Assembly (NCBI GenBank): GCA_022573605.1 | Contig: JACZTQ010000172.1 | Location: 1-6,972, forward strand | Length of the DNA stretch: 6,972 bases | DNA from: Pseudomonadota bacterium | GTDB taxonomy: Bacteria > Pseudomonadota > Alphaproteobacteria > Rhodobacterales > Rhodobacteraceae | Direction of reading: 5' to 3' | In this document: in pieces, positions 5,351-6,972 of the stretch | Numbering within the stretch: position 1 is the first letter of the stretch | Layout: each line of letters opens with the position of its first letter | Made by a program: the position numbers and the translations under genes | The notes under the pieces: generated by a model | Seen by the model: only the letters and a program-made list of their open reading frames with translations | Databases searched by the model: none | Told to the model about the DNA's origin: nothing

Positions 5351-5404
5351 CCCGCCCGAGGGCGGGATTCAACACATTCCGGCGGGAGTATATGAAATCC
5401 CGCC
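5351..5404. repeat. Nested inverted repeats able to form alternative hairpins
   Basis: CCCGCC (5351-5356) pairs with GGCGGG (5361-5366), loop CGAG. GGCGGGATT (5361-5369) pairs with AATCCCGCC (5396-5404). GGCGGGA (5381-5387) also pairs with TCCCGCC (5398-5404). The elements compete: either two small hairpins form (5351-5366 and 5381-5404) or one long-range stem. The cluster lies between the EamA stop and the pentapeptide ribosome binding site. No T tract follows either stem on the minus strand, so a simple intrinsic terminator is unlikely; a processing site or leader structure is possible. Confidence 0.5.
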
Positions 5405-5432
5405 GCCCGGCGCGAGGACGATATCGCCGCCC

Positions 5433-6311
5433 TCACCCGGCGCGCCGCGCCGTGGCGTTCAGCCGCAGCCGCACCAGCGCGTGCAGGCCCAGGGTGGCGA
5501 CGATGATGGCGCCGCCGATCAGCGAGCGCATCCCCGGTTCCTCGGCCAACGCCAGCCAGACCCAGAACGGCCCGACCACGGTCTCCAGCAGCATCAGCAT
5601 GGCGACCTCCGGGGCGGCCAGATAGCGCGGACCCAGGGTCAGCAGCATCAGCCCGAAGGGCACCACCACCAGGCCACCCAGCGCGATCCAGAGCCATTGC
5701 AGCGGCGCCATCGCCGGGAAGGTGGCAAGGGGCGCGGCCAGCAGCGCGGCGGCCAGCAGCCCCAGCCCCATCGCCGGGACCATGTTGACCTCGCGGTTGC
5801 GCCGCACCACGACGTAGAAGGTGGCCAGCAAGGTGGCGTCGAGCAGGGCCAGGAAGTCGCCCAGCAGGCGCCCGGAGGCGAGGCTGCCGCTGGCGACCAC
5901 GACCAGCCCGGCCAGCGATGCCAGGATCGCCGCCCAGGTCACCGGCCGCACCCGCTCGCCGAGAAAAGCCCAGCTCATCAGCGCCGCGATCAACGGCATG
6001 GTGGCGAAGAAGATCAGCACATTGGCGGCGCTGGTGTATTCCAGGGCGGTGACGAACAGGATCATCCCCACGCCCTGCAACAGCACCACCGCCAGCGCCC
6101 ACAAGCCGAGCCCGCGCACCTGCGCCGCAAAACCGCGCCGGTACCACAGCGCCGACAGCGCCAGCACCATCAGCCCGCCCAGGACGCCGCGCATCGCCAC
6201 CAGGGTGAAGGGCTCGACCGCGGCAAGCCGGATCAGCAGCGTGTCGGGGGTGATGATCGCCACCCCCGCCAGGGTGATCAGATACCCCTTGGCATGATCG
6301 GACAGCGCCAT
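5433..6311 (-). CDS. DMT superfamily (EamA-type) transporter
   Basis: This 292-residue inner-membrane protein has about ten hydrophobic segments arranged as two EamA repeats. Roughly, repeat one spans 8-140, including RGVLGGLMVLALSALW (41-56) and TALEYTSAANVLIFFATMPL (88-107), with the typical FLGERVRPVTW (116-126). Repeat two spans about 148-280, including LGPRYLAAPEVAMLMLLETV (226-245) and LAEEPGMRSLIGGAIIV (255-271). Such proteins usually export amino acids or other metabolites; the substrate is not predictable. The ATG at 6311 is chosen because AAGGGGG lies just upstream and the protein then starts with a short N-terminus before the first helix. An upstream in-frame ATG at 6407 would add 32 residues rich in Ala, Pro and Arg that do not look like coding sequence. 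The gene is divergent from the phosphate transporter. Confidence 0.88.
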   Translation of the reverse strand: MALSDHAKGYLITLAGVAIITPDTLLIRLAAVEPFTLVAMRGVLGGLMVLALSALWYRRGFAAQVRGLGLWALAVVLLQGVGMILFVTALEYTSAANVLIFFATMPLIAALMSWAFLGERVRPVTWAAILASLAGLVVVASGSLASGRLLGDFLALLDATLLATFYVVVRRNREVNMVPAMGLGLLAAALLAAPLATFPAMAPLQWLWIALGGLVVVPFGLMLLTLGPRYLAAPEVAMLMLLETVVGPFWVWLALAEEPGMRSLIGGAIIVATLGLHALVRLRLNATARRAG

Positions 6312-6658
6312 CCCCCGCCCCCTTCGCTCAGATGCCGCCGGACAGCCGGCCGGCAAAGCCGCCGAAGCGGCCGGGCCGGCCGCCGTCAAGCCGGATCGGG
6401 AGCACACGTTTCGGCATCGCCCCTCGCCGGGAAAGGATTGATTCGATTGCGGCCCTGATTGCGGCCCCGCCGCAATTCCCCGGGCCAGAGGACGCGAGTC
6501 ACGGTAGCGGCGCGCGGCGCGCAGTCAAGCGCGCCGATCGCCGCCCGGCCGCCCACTCAAAAAATGGTCAATTTGCCGCGCGAAACCAGCTTTGCGACGC
6601 AGCGCCGGCGTGATACTTGGGCGGCGACTCGCCAAGCCGACTCTCGGGGGAAGAGACC
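6312..6658. other. Divergent intergenic region with GANTC sites and a short tandem repeat
   Basis: This 347-base stretch holds no convincing gene. It contains four GANTC sites (6440-6444, 6496-6500, 6626-6630, 6639-6643), the target of the CcrM methylase and GcrA. It also contains a 12-base tandem duplication with unit GATTGCGGCCC plus one base (6445-6455 and 6457-6467). A possible minus-strand promoter is TTGACT (6528-6523), 16-base spacer, TACCGT (6506-6501). For the plus strand only GATACT (6612-6617) resembles a -10, without a well-placed -35. A run of A residues at 6559-6564 is the only clearly AT-rich spot. No Pho-box-like direct repeat was found. Confidence 0.45.
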
Positions 6659-6972
6659 TTGACGAAACAATCGCCCGACCAGGACCTCGGGAACGGCGTC
6701 CGGCTGGAGGCCGCCAGCCACGGCCCGGCGCGCATCTTCGCGCCGCTGGGGCTGGCGCTGCTGTTCCTGGTCGCCGTCCTGGCCTTCACCACCGCGACCC
6801 TCACCGGCACCCCGCTCAGTCTCTACCTGATCGCGGCGGGGGTGATCGGCGGCTACATGGCGCTGAACATCGGCGCCAACGATGTCGCCAACAACATGGG
6901 CCCGGCGGTCGGCAGCAAGGCGCTGCCGATGGCGGGGGCGCTGGCGGTCGCCGCCATTTGCGAGGCGGCGGG
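6659..6972 (+). CDS. Inorganic phosphate transporter, PiT/Pho4 family (3' end cut by window edge)
   Basis: The visible 104 codons start TKQSPDQDLGN and run into a hydrophobic segment (about 27-45), a second one (about 53-70) and the PiT signature NIGANDVANNMGPAVGS (70-86), followed by AGALAVAAICEAA. PiT proteins are low-affinity phosphate/cation symporters of the inner membrane; the conserved Asn-Asp in this motif is part of the transport site in each of the two family repeats. The N-terminal extension of roughly 25 hydrophilic residues before the first helix is seen in the longer bacterial PiT proteins. The start is taken as TTG at 6659 because GGGGGAAGAG stands just upstream and no ATG is in frame before the helix. 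Another TTG at 6617 is possible, with an in-frame stop just before it at 6611. The remaining helices lie beyond the window. Confidence 0.88.
   Translation, partial: MTKQSPDQDLGNGVRLEAASHGPARIFAPLGLALLFLVAVLAFTTATLTGTPLSLYLIAAGVIGGYMALNIGANDVANNMGPAVGSKALPMAGALAVAAICEAA

Noticed and set aside
6312..6407. N-terminal extension of the EamA transporter from the ATG at 6407
   Set aside because: The additional 32 residues are Ala/Pro/Arg-rich and not family-like, while the ATG at 6311 has a clear purine-rich ribosome binding site.
4818..6458. Very long plus-strand open frame covering the pentapeptide and EamA genes
   Set aside because: It is antisense to two well-recognised proteins; its translation is rich in Gln, Arg and His with no domain, as expected when GC-rich codons are read on the opposite strand.
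1..6972. CRISPR array, tRNA, rRNA or insertion sequence
   Set aside because: No regularly spaced repeats, cloverleaf-like segments, rRNA sequence, transposase reading frame or terminal inverted repeats were seen.

Overview
The window is GC-rich chromosomal DNA from an alphaproteobacterium. The best evidence is a gcrA gene at the left edge, because GcrA, the cell-cycle regulator that reads CcrM-methylated GANTC sites, is restricted to Alphaproteobacteria. The genus cannot be fixed from this sequence; a Rhodospirillales-like background is only a guess from composition and gene types.

Left part (1-2298): the partial gcrA gene (minus strand) is divergent from an ABC-2 type transporter permease (663-1466, plus). 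Between them lie two back-to-back sigma70-like promoters that share one inverted repeat. The permease converges, with a 13-base gap, on a class I SAM-dependent methyltransferase (1480-2298, minus). The methyltransferase is divergent from a guanidino-group-modifying enzyme of the dimethylarginine dimethylaminohydrolase / arginine deiminase fold (2409-3350, plus); their 110-base intergenic region holds a perfect 17-base dyad.

Centre (about 3351-4763): this is the accessory part. Composition drops abruptly (bases 4321-4380 are 22/60 G+C, against 39/60 at 2641-2700). Two overlapping genes sit here. The first encodes a MuF-type phage minor-head-protein motif joined to an unrecognised C-terminal domain. 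The second encodes a small protein with one N-terminal membrane anchor and a predicted periplasmic domain. The arrangement is that of a polymorphic toxin/immunity cassette whose toxin acts in the periplasm. The toxin frame stays open upstream of its first ATG and no ribosome binding site is visible, so it may be an orphan 3' fragment of a larger toxin gene.

Right part (4772-6972): two minus-strand genes, a DMT/EamA-family exporter (5433-6311) and a secreted pentapeptide-repeat protein (4790-5329), are separated by a region able to form alternative hairpins. The pentapeptide gene ends in an intrinsic terminator that overlaps its stop codon and faces the immunity gene. After a 347-base intergenic region containing four GANTC sites, a PiT-type phosphate transporter gene starts with TTG at 6659 and runs off the right edge.

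Apart from the toxin/immunity pair, and perhaps the divergent methyltransferase/guanidino-hydrolase pair, the genes look like unrelated housekeeping and transport functions rather than one pathway. The toxin/immunity cassette is the best candidate for something undescribed.
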